DNA from: Heracleum sosnowskyi
Lineage: Eukaryota; Streptophyta; Magnoliopsida; Apiales; Apiaceae
Length of the DNA: 64,000 nt
Direction of reading: 5' to 3'
Assembly: GCA_030848705.1 (NCBI GenBank)
Contig: CM061237.1
Span: 83,943,910-84,007,909 of the forward strand
Part shown: positions 11,823-22,510 of the stretch, piece by piece
Layout: each line of letters starts with the position of its first letter
Position numbering within the stretch: the first letter of the stretch is position 1
Position numbers and translations under genes: made by a program
The notes under the pieces: generated by a model
What the model was told of the DNA's origin: nothing
Databases searched by the model: none
Seen by the model: the letters and a program-made list of their open reading frames with translations, nothing else

Positions 11823-12374
11823 TCACAGATCACCTGCTCCTGCCGGCCATAACGGGGGTCCTGAAATCTCCGCAATCTCACTCATCGCATAATCCAAAAT
11901 CTGTCTCATCCCTGCTACTGTCTCTCCCTCTCGACTAGAAGCTAATCCATGCAATCGAGTCTCAACCAAAGTCCTCGTAACCCTAAACCTCATCTGAATG
12001 TCTCTCATCTGATCTCTAAGTCTGTCTCTCTCTCTGACAGCGGCTGCCTCGATCGAACAAATCCTACCCATCTCCATAACCTGTCCATAAAGGAAATCCT
12101 TCTCTCTTCTCACCCTCTGATACACATGGTGTGGAACTGGTGGCTCACATAACTGATACAAAGGCCCACAAACTGATGCCTGAGATGCTGGTGCTGGGGC
12201 TACTTGTCGGAGTGGAATATGACAAGGTATCTGATCTCTCCTGACTACTGGGTCCTGATGCCTAGGCTGATATCGCACTGGCCGAGACGGTCCTGCTCTC
12301 TCAACGGGTGTAGGTATCTCTGCTATCGTATCCTCGGAAGGGTCTGAGTCTGAACTAGAACTAGGGGGCTGCAA
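11823..12374 (-). CDS. ORF upstream of gag, function unknown
   Basis: A 183-aa open frame in the sense of the element, between primer site and gag. The N-terminal half is rich in Pro, Ser and Arg (MQPPSSSSDSDPSEDT, RPVRYQPRHQDP). The C-terminal half from about residue 85 is charged and likely helical or coiled-coil (RVRREKDFLYGQVMEMGR, RERDRLRDQMRDIQMRF). I see no zinc finger, membrane segment or catalytic motif and do not recognise the family. Codon-like composition and its length between LTR and gag argue against chance, but a fortuitous frame is not excluded. If translated first it would sit as a large upstream ORF ahead of gag-pol on the genomic RNA. Confidence 0.5.
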   Translation of the reverse strand: MQPPSSSSDSDPSEDTIAEIPTPVERAGPSRPVRYQPRHQDPVVRRDQIPCHIPLRQVAPAPASQASVCGPLYQLCEPPVPHHVYQRVRREKDFLYGQVMEMGRICSIEAAAVRERDRLRDQMRDIQMRFRVTRTLVETRLHGLASSREGETVAGMRQILDYAMSEIAEISGPPLWPAGAGDL

Positions 12375-12500
12375 TTATAACCACATTTAATTACTACGCG
12401 TAATATCCCTAGTTGACCTCCTAATATCCTTACGTGAATTCCTAACTCTCTATGTTATCCTGGACCCTAAGTCCTAACTTGTTTCAAATGCCATAACCTG

Positions 12501-12514
12501 TTGCTCTGATACCA
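12501..12514 (-). promoter_or_regulatory. Primer binding site, initiator-Met tRNA type
   Basis: On the minus strand TGGTATCAGAGCAA follows the 5' LTR end after two bases. TGGTATCAGAGC is complementary to the 3' end of plant initiator-Met tRNA, the usual primer of these elements. Confidence 0.92.
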
Positions 12515-12516
12515 AC

Positions 12517-15500
12517 TGTGACGCCCTCCAAACCCGGGGTACAGATTTGAGGAGTCATCCGACCAACGGAATACTATTTAACACATGCATAATATATATA
12601 AAGACACAATTACCCCTTGACCAAGACCGCATCCAGATTATGGCAATGAACACAAGCTACTACAATCTTTTATTATTACAAACCAGTTTTATCAGAGTTA
12701 TTACATCACAACTAAAGTTCAAATCTAGACATTAAATCTAGAAAAGCAAAACAACAACTACCCTGCCAATAACAGTGACTCGAGGGGCTCTCCTGACTGC
12801 TGGTGAACTATTGGTCACGCTATGCCAACTCATACTCTCGCTTCACTGGAATAGGGTTAGAAAACAACAAGCAAGAGTGAGCCAAAATTGCTCAGCAAAC
12901 ATCAACGAATCATTTCTATCACAGTTGTAAGGATATGAATTTAAGATATCAGAATCAACAATATTTAGCTAACACATGCTTTGTATCAATAATGATTGAA
13001 GTAAAGGATTAGAATTTGGCTTATACATTTTATTCAAATCAAAGGTTGTGCTGCTGGCCAGCCACGCATCAACCCCGGACTAGCTCATGTCATAGTCCTC
13101 TACTGGATCCCAGGCCAATCTGGGCCTTAAGTTATTCCGACCAATTACTGGTCCATTTTTAAAAACACATGCCAATTCTATAATAGGGTATAAACAATAA
13201 CATGCTCAATAAGATAAACTGAATGTATAGTAATTGCAAAAGAGCTTCAACTGTTCAGTATCAATGAAGATCGAGAAAGGATCATGGAGTAGTTTCAATG
13301 GTACAGTGTACTCATTCAATAAGGTAATCAATATTGGTAATCGTTAATCAATAACCGTAATTGGTAGTCAAGATGGAAGTCAAATAATCAAAGGTTGTCA
13401 ATGATAATCAAAGGATGATAAATAGCAACAATAGGTGGTAAACAATAATCAAGTAAATTGGAAATAAGGGTTTCCGATGCAGATCAAATCAAAGAATCAA
13501 GAATTTCTAAGGAAATGGAATTAGTTGTCCAAATGCGGTTAAAAGATGGATAATTTGAATTGTTCTGGGGATAACGGTATTCAAGTAATCAAGACAATAA
13601 TAATTTTTATCACAAGTAAAGGCACAGATACTTGCCTGGTCTAAGCTGCTGTCGGATCGACTCTGCTCACTCTACTTTCCCCTTTCCCTTGCTCCGGGAA
13701 CTCGATTCTATAATTAAACAACTCATTACAATAAGTCTAACTATTCTCGTTCTACTCTCGACACTTATTCAATCAATAATCACATTTAAACAAGTAACCG
13801 GGTACGTATCGGACGTCCGGTATAATTTACGATATTTAAAACTCAGATATTTGCCCTAGCACGGGCATATACAGACTATAAAACACAACACACAATTAAT
13901 ATGAACCATATTGCACTTATAAATATTTTTAAAACATCGTCTGAAACTCATTTGAATTTTTAATAAGTCATTACTAATTTTTAAATCAAAAATCGGATTT
14001 TTAAATCCAATATAAACATTTAAATGAAAATAAATCAATTAATAAAATTAATTGACACTCTTTAAATGCTCAAACTATTTTTAAATAAATAAATAGGCTT
14101 GAAAATAATTAAACTGAATTTTTAATTAATTAAATCTAATTAATAATTAATTTTTAAGAATTAATTGATTAAAAGAATTAACCAATTAATTAATAAATTA
14201 ATTATTAATTAAAAATAATTAAAATAATTAAGTTTAATCAATTTTTGGATTTAAAATAATAAATATAATTTATCAGAATTTTTCTGATATTAAAATATAT
14301 TTTTTAAATAAAAAATATGAATTTTTAAAGTTTTTAAACTATTTTCGAATTAAATTTAAAAATAAAATTCAAAAACAGTTTTCTGAAAATGAATTAGGGT
14401 TTTGAAGATTGAAACCGGGTCGAAAAATCGGGTAAACGGGTCGGGAAGAACGAATCCGGGTCACCAAGAACAACCCGCCGGAATCTGGGTTTTCCAGAAT
14501 CCGGCCGGCGTCCGGTGGCCGGACTTCGCCGTTTCCGATCAAAACAAAACCAAACCATAGGGCTTTTGTTCGCTTTTGCAAGACAAACACAACCCACATA
14601 CACACACATCTGTCCCATGCCGGAATCGTGCCCAGAATTCATTCAAAGAACTCGCCGGCGACGACCTCGGCCGGAAACCCGATCTACTTAAATCCTACAT
14701 AAAACTCAAAGATTAATATACCAAAATAAAGCTTATAACTCATACAATCAAAGCCCTTTATCACAAACAATGTCAGATCAATATCAAGAACGTACGAATC
14801 GAAAGAAGAAATCGGGTCAAAACCCGACTAAATTGAACTTAAACATGAAATTAAAGCATGGATTCTTGCTAATTAGAACCCTAGGAACATGTTAGAAGCA
14901 ACCAATTGAACGGAGAATCAACAGAATGAAAATCCCCAAATTAATTAAGAACCCTAATTTTAATTCGAAACTTGTAAAATCAATATAAAATCGAATACTT
15001 ACCAGATGATGATGAGGTTGGAAGATTCTGAAACTAGATTTTTGGGGCTTCGATTTGAGTATAAGAACTTCAAATTTGGACTTCAATAACCCTTAGAACG
15101 AATTGATTGAAGATCAAGAACACAAAATAATTTTTGGGAATTTCGAATATTTTTGAGTAATTTCTGAAGAATTGCTAGGGTTATGAAGTCTGATTGGTCT
15201 TTTTATATTTCTGGAAAAATAATACCCCAAATAACATTTTTGGATCGATATTGATTCGTTAGATCGTTTAAAAACCCTAATTAGGTCAAAAACACGTTTT
15301 ACTAAAAATAAGGGGTTAAAAAGGTTGATGATTATCCAAATTGATATATATCATTATATAACTAATGCTCAAGAATACTAGGGCTATAACAACTTCAATA
15401 TTGATATAGAACGATAAATCCGTCCCCTTAAGCAATTAGGGTTCGGAACGATTTTTCCTTTTTCGGATCAAAAATTGAAATTATTTGCAGAATCAAATAG

Positions 15501-15784
15501 GTAGGGTTAAATAGAATCCCATAACCCTTTCGATAACGATTCGAATACGAAAGACGAAGAATTAAAAATGAATGTACGAAATTTCAACGGGGCTCTTGAA
15601 TTATCAAAACGGCTCAAATTTGAAGAAAATTCCAAATGACGAAATTTTTGAAAGGGGCTTCCGACTCACCATTTAGCACATAATCACACACTAAATATCA
15701 TATAATAATATTCCAATATTCCAACATAAATATTTTAGATTAAATATATCATTTAATCAAATAATAAAATTCACGGATATTACA
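12517..15784 (-). repeat. 5' LTR of the Tekay-like element (right in the window)
   Basis: Near-identical partner of 3470-6751. Differences I can see: G for A in the GGACRTCCGG site near 13814, T for C near 14244, C for T near 14597, A for G near 14701, a 13-bp deletion near 14825 and a missing A near 15483. This copy carries the promoter of the element. Confidence 0.96.
15199..15211 (-). promoter_or_regulatory. Putative TATA box in the 5' LTR
   Basis: The minus strand reads AAATATAAAAAG. The related solo LTR at 24252-31616 keeps AATATAAAAAGG at a matching place (about 27795), which supports a core promoter role. The transcription start is not determined. Confidence 0.45.
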
Positions 15785-15789
15785 AAAGT
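15785..15789. repeat. Target site duplication AAAGT, right copy
   Basis: Matches 3465-3469 exactly and marks the right edge of the Tekay-like insertion. Confidence 0.97.
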
Positions 15790-16209
15790 ACTTCAGGAAG
15801 TTGTCAGTTTTTGGGTGGTAGACTAGTTTCTTGGTTCAGTAAAAAGCAAAAGTCTATCTCAACTTCAACTGCAGAAGCTGAGTACATTGCTATAGGAAGT
15901 TGCTGTGCTCGGATAATGTGGATGAGAAATCAGTTGTTAGATTATGGCCTGTCATATTCAAAAATCCCTATTTATTGTGATAACCAAAGTGCTATTGCAA
16001 TGACAGGAAATCCAGTCCAACATTCTCTTACTAAACACATCAGTATTAGATATCACTTCATAAGAGAACAGGTTCTGGAAGGAACAATTGAACTTCACTT
16101 TGTTCCTACTGATCAACAACTAGCTGATATATTCACCAAGCCACTGCCTGAAGCTACTTTCAACAAGTTGGTGAATGTACTTGGAATGATGAACTTTGAG
16201 AATTTCTGA
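15785..16209 (+). pseudogene. pol: A1 pol, second part: end of RNase H
   Basis: Continuation of the A1 RNase H domain after the insertion. It reads STSGSCQFLGG (completed across the target duplication), SWFSKKQKSISTSTAEAEYI with the catalytic Glu, CDNQSAI with a catalytic Asp, IRYHFIREQVLEGTIELHFV and the terminal ADIFTKPLPEATFNKLV, ending in TGA at 16207-16209. This piece has no stop. It is a fragment only because the Tekay-like element separates it from the rest of pol. Confidence 0.92.
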
Positions 16210-16702
16210 GGAAAGCTACAGAGAGGAAATCCTGATGACTATCAAATCCTGATGGTCATTCTACAAGGTATGTAATTTTGATCAAATCCTGATAGGACAC
16301 AATCCTGACAGGAAGTCAACTGGTCAATCCTGATTTACAGGTCAGTATTTTATTACATAATTTGTGCCTGATTTTTCGTCAGTTACTGATGAGAAACATT
16401 TGAGTTTTAGTTGGACAACTGTATGCGCGCGTGTGTCACACTGATAGATATATACATATTGATACACATAAAAAGTGGTGCAGTTATGGTTAATTACGCA
16501 CGTAATTTGTCCACTAATTATTTATGCACGAATCACAGTATGCCACCTGTCACTGAGAGTAATATTTTGTTTTAACAAAATACATTTGATTTTCTAAATT
16601 ACCGTTTACTCTCTCATCATCAATTTTTCATCTTCTTTCTCTCTCTGTGTTCAAGAACCATAATTTCTAAATCTCAATTCTCAAGTTTTCTATATTGTTT
16701 TA
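16210..16702 (+). promoter_or_regulatory. A1 pol to downstream-ORF spacer with AATCCTGAT array, TATA-like site and CT-rich leader
   Basis: Non-coding. It holds five AATCCTGAT/AATCCTGAC copies between 16226 and 16345, a TATA-like ATATATACAT near 16448, and from about 16600 a pyrimidine-rich stretch (CTCTCTCATCATC, TTTCTCTCTCTGTG) like a plant 5' leader, ending at the ATG at 16703. A2 keeps the same layout at 33223-33715. An internal promoter for the downstream ORF is inference. Confidence 0.45.
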
Positions 16703-19700
16703 ATGGCGTCTTCATCATTCATGAACAAGCAAACAGTAGTTAGTGGTGTTACTTTTGCCACTAACAATTTTGTGGCAATTTTAGATCATCAGGATTTGCC
16801 CACTGAGTTTCACATAATACAGGATTTCTTAACTTTAAGTCCTTTAAAGTTTACTCTAACAGAACCTGCAAGTGGTTCGTTTAAGTCAGTTATACAGGTG
16901 TGGAACACAGTTACTTTTGACAAAGGGCACTCTGGCTCACTCCTGATGAGTTTTGAATATGATGGGGTTACTCATTTAGTGACTCCTGCAATTGTGGAGA
17001 AAGCCCTACATTTGCCTATTGTTGGTGATGTTGTTCCTGATAATGTTTCAGACTCGACACTCTTTCAGTTTGTTACAAAATTGGGCTACAATGGGGAAGT
17101 TAAGAGGTATGAAAACCTCTTCAGGACAAAGCTAAAGAAGGAGTGGAATTTCTTCTTTGATACCATCAGCCGTTGTTTCCTGAACAAGACATCAAATTTT
17201 GATGCTCTTCCATCAGGATCTCTCAAAATTGGGTACTCTCTAATTCATTCTACAGTGTTTGATTATGGTAGTTTTGTTTTAAAAGCTTTAAGTGATAGGA
17301 AATCAGATAAGTTAGGCTCTGTCTGTTTTCTTAGATTTTTCCAATTGATTTTTAATCACTTATGTCATAATGTTGTTTTTGAAGAGGATGTAATTCTACC
17401 AATCTGTAGAATTACTAAGAATAATATTAAGTCCTTAGTCAATAGTGATAAGGCAAATGGTTTTACAGGCAATGCCTATATTCCTGACGAGGTCAGGCTT
17501 TTCTTGCAAGAGAAAATGCCTACTTGTTATGGAACAGTTTCTGATGCTATGGGGCAAGGCCAATCAAACCTTGTTCCTGACACAAGTATCCCTCCCAAAC
17601 ACTCTAAACACTCATCAACCACCTCTAATGTCTCTCAAAAGACTTTAGTTGGATAATCAAAGAAATCAGCTAGATCTGATGTGTCTGGAAGGCAATCAGG
17701 ATCAAAGGATTTCTCCTCTACACCACTCACCAAACAGAAGAAACAAGGGGGTGTACAAGGGTCCTGGTGAAGACAGCTGACAAGGTTGAAGGTTTCTGTG
17801 AAAAGAAAGTTGGTTTTAAGGGATGAAACAGATTCTGGGGATGATATGCCTATATCCTCCAAATTCAAGATGAACAAGGAAGTTGTTGATACTGCTATTG
17901 AAGCTATGACACCATCTTCTATGCCACAGAAGAAAAGAAAATTCTCTAAAATCAGGTATCATATTCCTTTGAAGTCACAGGTTACTGATGGACATGACAC
18001 TTCAATTCCTGATGAGCAGTCAAATCCTTATGCTCAAGCAAATCCTGACGTTGGTAATCCTGATGCTACTTCAAGCAAGATTGTCTCTATTTCAGACTCT
18101 CCAGCCAAATCCTCTCCAACTAAAAGACATGTTGATATTTCATAGGAGAAGCTTGGTACTGCTGCTTCCAATCTTGGGTTCATACATCCAATGGAGAAGA
18201 AAAGGAGGGTAGAAGAGAAAGCCTTTCAGAGACAGAAGAAAATGAAAGGATCTAGCCCACAAGAACCTGAATCTCAAAGTGGTTCAGCAGCTACTGAAGA
18301 TCCTGCCCCACAAGAACCACTCACTCAAAGTGTGAGTGAAGGCATAGCTGATGGAATGGTCCCATAAGAACCATTTTCTCAAAGGGAGAATGAAGACATC
18401 TGCATTCCAGTCACACAAGAACCATCTTCTCAATGTGAAGATGCATGCATTACAGCTACAGTTTCTGAGAAGTTTCCTGACAATGCTCAAGGGGCTTCTG
18501 ATATTCCTGAAATGGAAATTTTGGTCGAGGACACTGTCATTGAGGGAAGCACACAAGAACCTCCAACTCAAAGTGTTGAAGCAGCTTCTGAACCTCATGC
18601 TACACAAGAACCATTAGTAGAAAATACTGATGCAAGCTTTTCAAATCCTGACAGTGTTGCTCCTGATGCTAGTGGTGCTCCTGATGCTGAGCCAATCCCG
18701 ATTCAACCACTTAGCTCAAGGCCAATGAAAGATCCTATCTCAGAATCCAAGGATAAACTTAAAGGTGTTGTTCCTAATGATACTGATAATGGTGATTCTG
18801 GAGATAGTGATGATAATGATTCTGATGATGAAAATGATGGTGAGAAGGATCAACTTGCTACATCACTCAAATCTAGTCTTGGAACTAACTTTGGTTCTTC
18901 AAACACTTTCATGGCTGGCAAGGCTACTATAGGAAAAGATCAAAGACAAGACTTTTCTGGTCCTTCACCAATTGATCCAGCTGAGCTTCTAAGAAGAGAT
19001 GAATGGGAAAATGAATGGTACAGATCTTTTAATTCTGTTAGTTTTCCATGTGCTTTGGAACATGCTGCTCATGTTGCCAGAATCATAGAAAGTGAAGATT
19101 TAAGGAATCACTTGAAGGCTACAACTTTGTTATCCAAGAGCCTCAAGACTGAAATTGATTTTGTGAAGGATGCTACTGAACATATGAGGACTGATATCTC
19201 TAAAAACTTGACAAAGGCTCCAACTGCTTTTCAATTGAGGGTTGTGGAATCTCATGTTAAGACAATTGTTTCAGAACAGTCTCACATTCACAACAGAATT
19301 GATTCATTGGAATCTAAGGTAACTGACATTAAAGCCTCTCTTTCCTTAATTTTAAATTTGTTATCACATTCTGATGTCAAAAAGGGGGAGAAGGTAAGTC
19401 AGACAAAATGTACACCTGAACTAGTATTGAGAAGAAATAATGATGATGACAATACTGGTAATGATGGTGATGATATGGTATTTCAAGGAGAAACCTCAGA
19501 TGCTGCTGTGATGAAGTCTACAATTCAAACTTCTCAAAGTCAATCAATGCAGTCAACTCATGTTTCTGATTCTGGAATTAGAACAGTAAGGACACTGGTG
19601 AAATCTCAGATCCTGACGGAAGAGCAAATCCTGACAGGTGATCAAATCCTGATGGCTGATCAAATCCTGACACCTGGTCATGGACAAACACTCTCTACAA

Positions 19701-21328
19701 TTCCTGATGGTGATGAAGATGTTCTTATTGATAATCCTGAAGATGCTGCTAATCTATTCCGGAATTTCACAACAAGATATGGTGATGTGTTACTCTTTAT
19801 CACACTGATAAGAGAGTTCAACAGTTATTTGCAAGGAAGGCACTGTCTACTGCTAGTGAAGAATATCATGATTTCTCACATGAAGAATTTCTAAGTCAAC
19901 AGAGAGAAATGATGGAGAGTTTTAAGAATCCCGCTCCTGCTAGAGGTAGAGGAGGCAGAGGTAGAAGAGGTGCAAGAATAGGTGCAAGTAGAGGAAGAAG
20001 CTCATCAATTCAACATATGCCTAGACAGACAAGGTCTAGAAGTCTAAGAATAGAAGAAATTCATGAGCCTACTCAAATTCCAGTAGTTCCTGATACTCAA
20101 CCTGACAGGTCTACTTTTGGTAATGATGGAATAGTTGAAGAAGAACCTGAATTGAGAAGAAAATCAAAACAATCAACACTCATCAGTAATACAGCTCAAA
20201 TTCCAGATTCTAATCCTGACATTGTTCTTGACATTGTTCAAGATCCTGATGAATTTGAAATTCTACAAGAGGTTGATTTGTTAATCTTATCTACTGTGGT
20301 TGATTCACATAATGAAGAAGTGGATGAAGAAGAAAGAAAGAAGAAGAAGAGAAGTAACAAGAACAATAAATAGAGATTTCGATCTCTATATGCAAAAGCT
20401 TAAACATTCAAATAGATTATTGTGGAGAAATTCAAGAAGACAACAACACAAGATAGAGATGATCTATGTTCTTGAGAAGGAAAAAGACAAGAAGTGGAAA
20501 CATATTGACACACTTAGGTGTGATAGGCCTATCAATTATCGGTCTGGTGGAATTATAACAAATGTCTCCAGTGTTTCTGACTTTTCTGATTCACTGAGAT
20601 CCAAAGCACTCTGGTTACAAATGTTTTCAAGCATAAGACAGATGCCATATAATACAAGAGGAGGTATAGGTCACAAAGATGCTGAATTTCTGAACATGTC
20701 ATATGTTGACCCTCACTCTTTGATTGATATTGGAGGTAACTTAAATTCTGAACACCTGAACAATTTATTAGCTGTTGATATAGTTATAGATTGTCATGAT
20801 GGTACTGAAAAGAAAGAAAAGCTTATGTACTTCATGAAAGATGGTAGTGTGAAGGTGATGACCATTCAAGAGCTGTTAGTTAAAACCACAAAGGAACTGA
20901 AATATGTTCATTATCTGCTGAGATGGAAAAACAAAGTGTGCAAAGAATGGAGTGATATGATTCTGTCAACAATTAAGAGAAGACTTGATGAAGGAAGAAA
21001 TTTCAATGGTGATTATACTCCCATGTACTTAAATCTGAGAGGTCAAGATGTGGAAATGCAAAGGGGCACTGCTGTTAAAGAAATGACCTTTGGCATGATT
21101 CAACTTACTCTTAATCCTGATGGGAAGGAAATTGCTTATCTCTTACTTGAAGAACACAGTCTACAGAGAAGTTCAATACAGAATCTCAGAGCAGCTATCT
21201 ATCAGATAAATGAGGAAGATGAAGAACTCAAAGATCTTAAGGAAAGACTAATTCAAATTCTTGAAGATAAGGAAGAAAGTCTATTGTCAAACTTCTTGAA
21301 GATGAATTTGTTCTATCAAAGAATCTGA
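16703..21328 (+). pseudogene. A1 downstream ORF in the env-like position, about 1540 codons, broken
   Basis: A long frame after pol, as in several Sireviruses where it is called env-like. Regions: an N-terminal domain of about 315 residues (starting MASSSFMNKQ, with FEYDGVTHLVTPAIVEKALH); an acidic Pro/Ser/Gln-rich middle with repeated QEP(S/P/L) units around 18260-18620; a helical stretch around 19060-19370; an RG-rich patch near 19930-20010 (ARGRGGRGRRGAR) suggestive of RNA binding; and a C-terminal block of about 300 residues from 20370. I see no signal peptide or convincing membrane segment, so an envelope role is not supported here. In-frame stops at 17654, 17768, 18143 and 18365, and frame changes near 19780-19900 and 20370, break it. 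Function unknown. Confidence 0.65.
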
Positions 21329-21426
21329 ACAGATAAGTTGCTGCTGTAAATACTTGTACATTTTGTAAATAAGTTTTTTACATCATTGAATCTTGGAATC
21401 TATACTTTATCTTACAAAGTATGAGA

Positions 21427-21437
21427 TTGAGGGAGAT
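21427..21437 (+). promoter_or_regulatory. Polypurine tract of A1
   Basis: Purine-rich TTGAGGGAGAT abuts the TGTTAGATC start of the LTR. Elements of this type commonly have AGGGGGAGAT here; this copy is shorter in G. Confidence 0.75.
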
Positions 21438-21989
21438 TGTTAGATCAGGATTCAATGATCGTCAAGATCTAGACTCAACTGATCAGGATTGCTGACGTCA
21501 TCAGTATTTGCTCAAGCGTCAGTATAAGGATTGCTATCAGGATTACTATCAGGACTATGATCAGGATTGATCATCAGGACTGGAAGCTGATCAGGATTAC
21601 AACATCGAGTTATTTATGGGGTCTAGTTAAAGAAGGAAGTTTATTTTTTCGGTTCCTAGTTTTTAGGAATGAAACTGTCGGTTAGGATATGTTTCAATAT
21701 AATTGGTAATTGATTTGGACTTATCTTGTAATCGATAGAGAAGCTGTGTAGTATATAAACACAGTTTAGGTTTTGATTTTAATTAATCAATTGCATACAC
21801 GAGTATATTTTAACCTAGAAGCTCTCAAGAACATCATAATTTCTTGAGAGAGTTTTGTAACAGTTTTATATTAGAATTAATAAAGTTGTAATTATTCTTT
21901 CATATTTATGATCTATATTTTATTAAGTCGAGAATCTTATACAATTGTATTCAACCACCCTTCTAAAATTTTTATTTACTGGGTATACA
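21438..21989 (+). repeat. LTR of family A (3' LTR of A1, also directly upstream of A2)
   Basis: Starts TGTTAGATCAGG after the purine tract. It holds an array of ATCAGGATT (reverse complement of the family motif) at 21445-21605, a TATA box near 21752 (GTATATAAACAC), an AATAAA at 21879-21884 and the TTGTATTCAACC motif that precedes the 3' end in the D and C LTRs. The right boundary is uncertain: I place it at TATACA, but the expected copy of its start (CTAACA) is missing and gag sequence follows within a few bases. Confidence 0.75.
21752..21758 (+). promoter_or_regulatory. TATA box of the family A LTR
   Basis: TATATAA within GTATATAAACACAG, downstream of the ATCAGGATT array and about 125 bp upstream of AATAAA. 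The order upstream array, TATA, polyadenylation signal fits a retrotransposon LTR. Confidence 0.6.
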
Positions 21990-21993
21990 TATT

Positions 21994-22488
21994 GTCAAGA
22001 GAAACAGGAATGGTAAAGTTGGGATTAATAAAGAGAATAACTATAAGTTCATCCCAAATGCCCCTAGAAAATGCTACTTTAACTGTGGAAACTCTAATCA
22101 TCTTGCTATTGATTGCAGGAAGAGTAAAAAGAAGGTTACTGAAATTCCTAAGTCTGATGTTAGGAGTAGATCAGTATTTTATAAACCACAGAAGTCCTGT
22201 TTTCATTGTGGTAGTAGATGGCATTCTATTTATACTTGTGAAGAATACCATAGTTTGTACCATAGCTTTTATGATCATTTACCTAAGTTTAATAAAAGTG
22301 CAAATTCTGGTATCATTAAGAATGTCAAAGTGAAACATGCATCTGTTAATACTGATACTGACAAAGCAAATCATGATGGATCTTATTCTGTCAGGACTGC
22401 TAAAGTCAAAAAGTCTTCTGCTGCTAAATTTAGTAAAATGCATGGAAAAGGAACCCAACAAGTGTGGGTTCCTAAATATTCTAACTAG
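21994..22488 (+). pseudogene. gag: A2 gag C-terminal fragment
   Basis: Open frame from the basic VKRNRNGKVGINK stretch through two zinc knuckles to the TAG at 22486-22488. It reads TGG where A1 has a stop in the second knuckle, but the first Cys of the first knuckle is Tyr here (CYFNC), so that knuckle is probably damaged. The capsid part is absent. It ends QVWVPKYSN like A1. Confidence 0.82.
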
Positions 22489-22510
22489 TGAATTGTAATT
22501 CTGATTGCAG

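Larger units (their letters stand above)
11405..12516 (-). other. 5' leader of the Tekay-like element
   Basis: About 1.1 kb lies between the 5' LTR and the gag ATG on the minus strand. It contains the primer site and the 183-codon ORF at 11823-12374. The remaining 418 bp before gag show no further coding signal and probably hold packaging sequence, though I cannot identify a specific signal. Confidence 0.75.
3470..15784 (-). mobile_element. Complete Tekay/Del-like chromovirus (Ty3 type), young insertion
   Basis: A 12,315-bp element in minus orientation with two LTRs of 3282 and 3268 bp, primer site, leader with an extra ORF, one open gag-pol frame, polypurine tract and a 5-bp target duplication. 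LTR ends are TG...CA. Clade assignment rests on LTRs over 3 kb, the single Gag-Pol frame and the C-terminal chromodomain-like tail. By eye the LTRs differ by about four substitutions and two indels (13 and 1 bp), which suggests a recent insertion. It looks potentially autonomous; expression cannot be judged from sequence. Confidence 0.93.
1..21989 (+). mobile_element. Sirevirus-like Copia element A1, 5' end outside window, split by a Tekay-like insertion
   Basis: The order gag zinc knuckles, protease, integrase, reverse transcriptase, RNase H is that of Ty1/Copia. The long extra ORF after pol and the purine tract before the 3' LTR fit the Sirevirus lineage. The copy lies at 1-3469 and 15785-21989, separated by the element at 3470-15784. 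The flanks rejoin in frame at the RNase H motif once one AAAGT copy is removed. Coding parts carry frameshifts, a 67-bp deletion and nonsense codons, so it cannot move by itself. Its 5' LTR, primer site and most of gag lie outside the window or are deleted. Confidence 0.9.

Noticed and set aside
12501..12514. tRNA gene
   Set aside because: Only the 3'-end complement of initiator-Met tRNA is present, as a primer site; no cloverleaf.
16703..21328. Calling the downstream ORF a true envelope glycoprotein
   Set aside because: No signal peptide, fusion segment or membrane helix could be seen in A or B.
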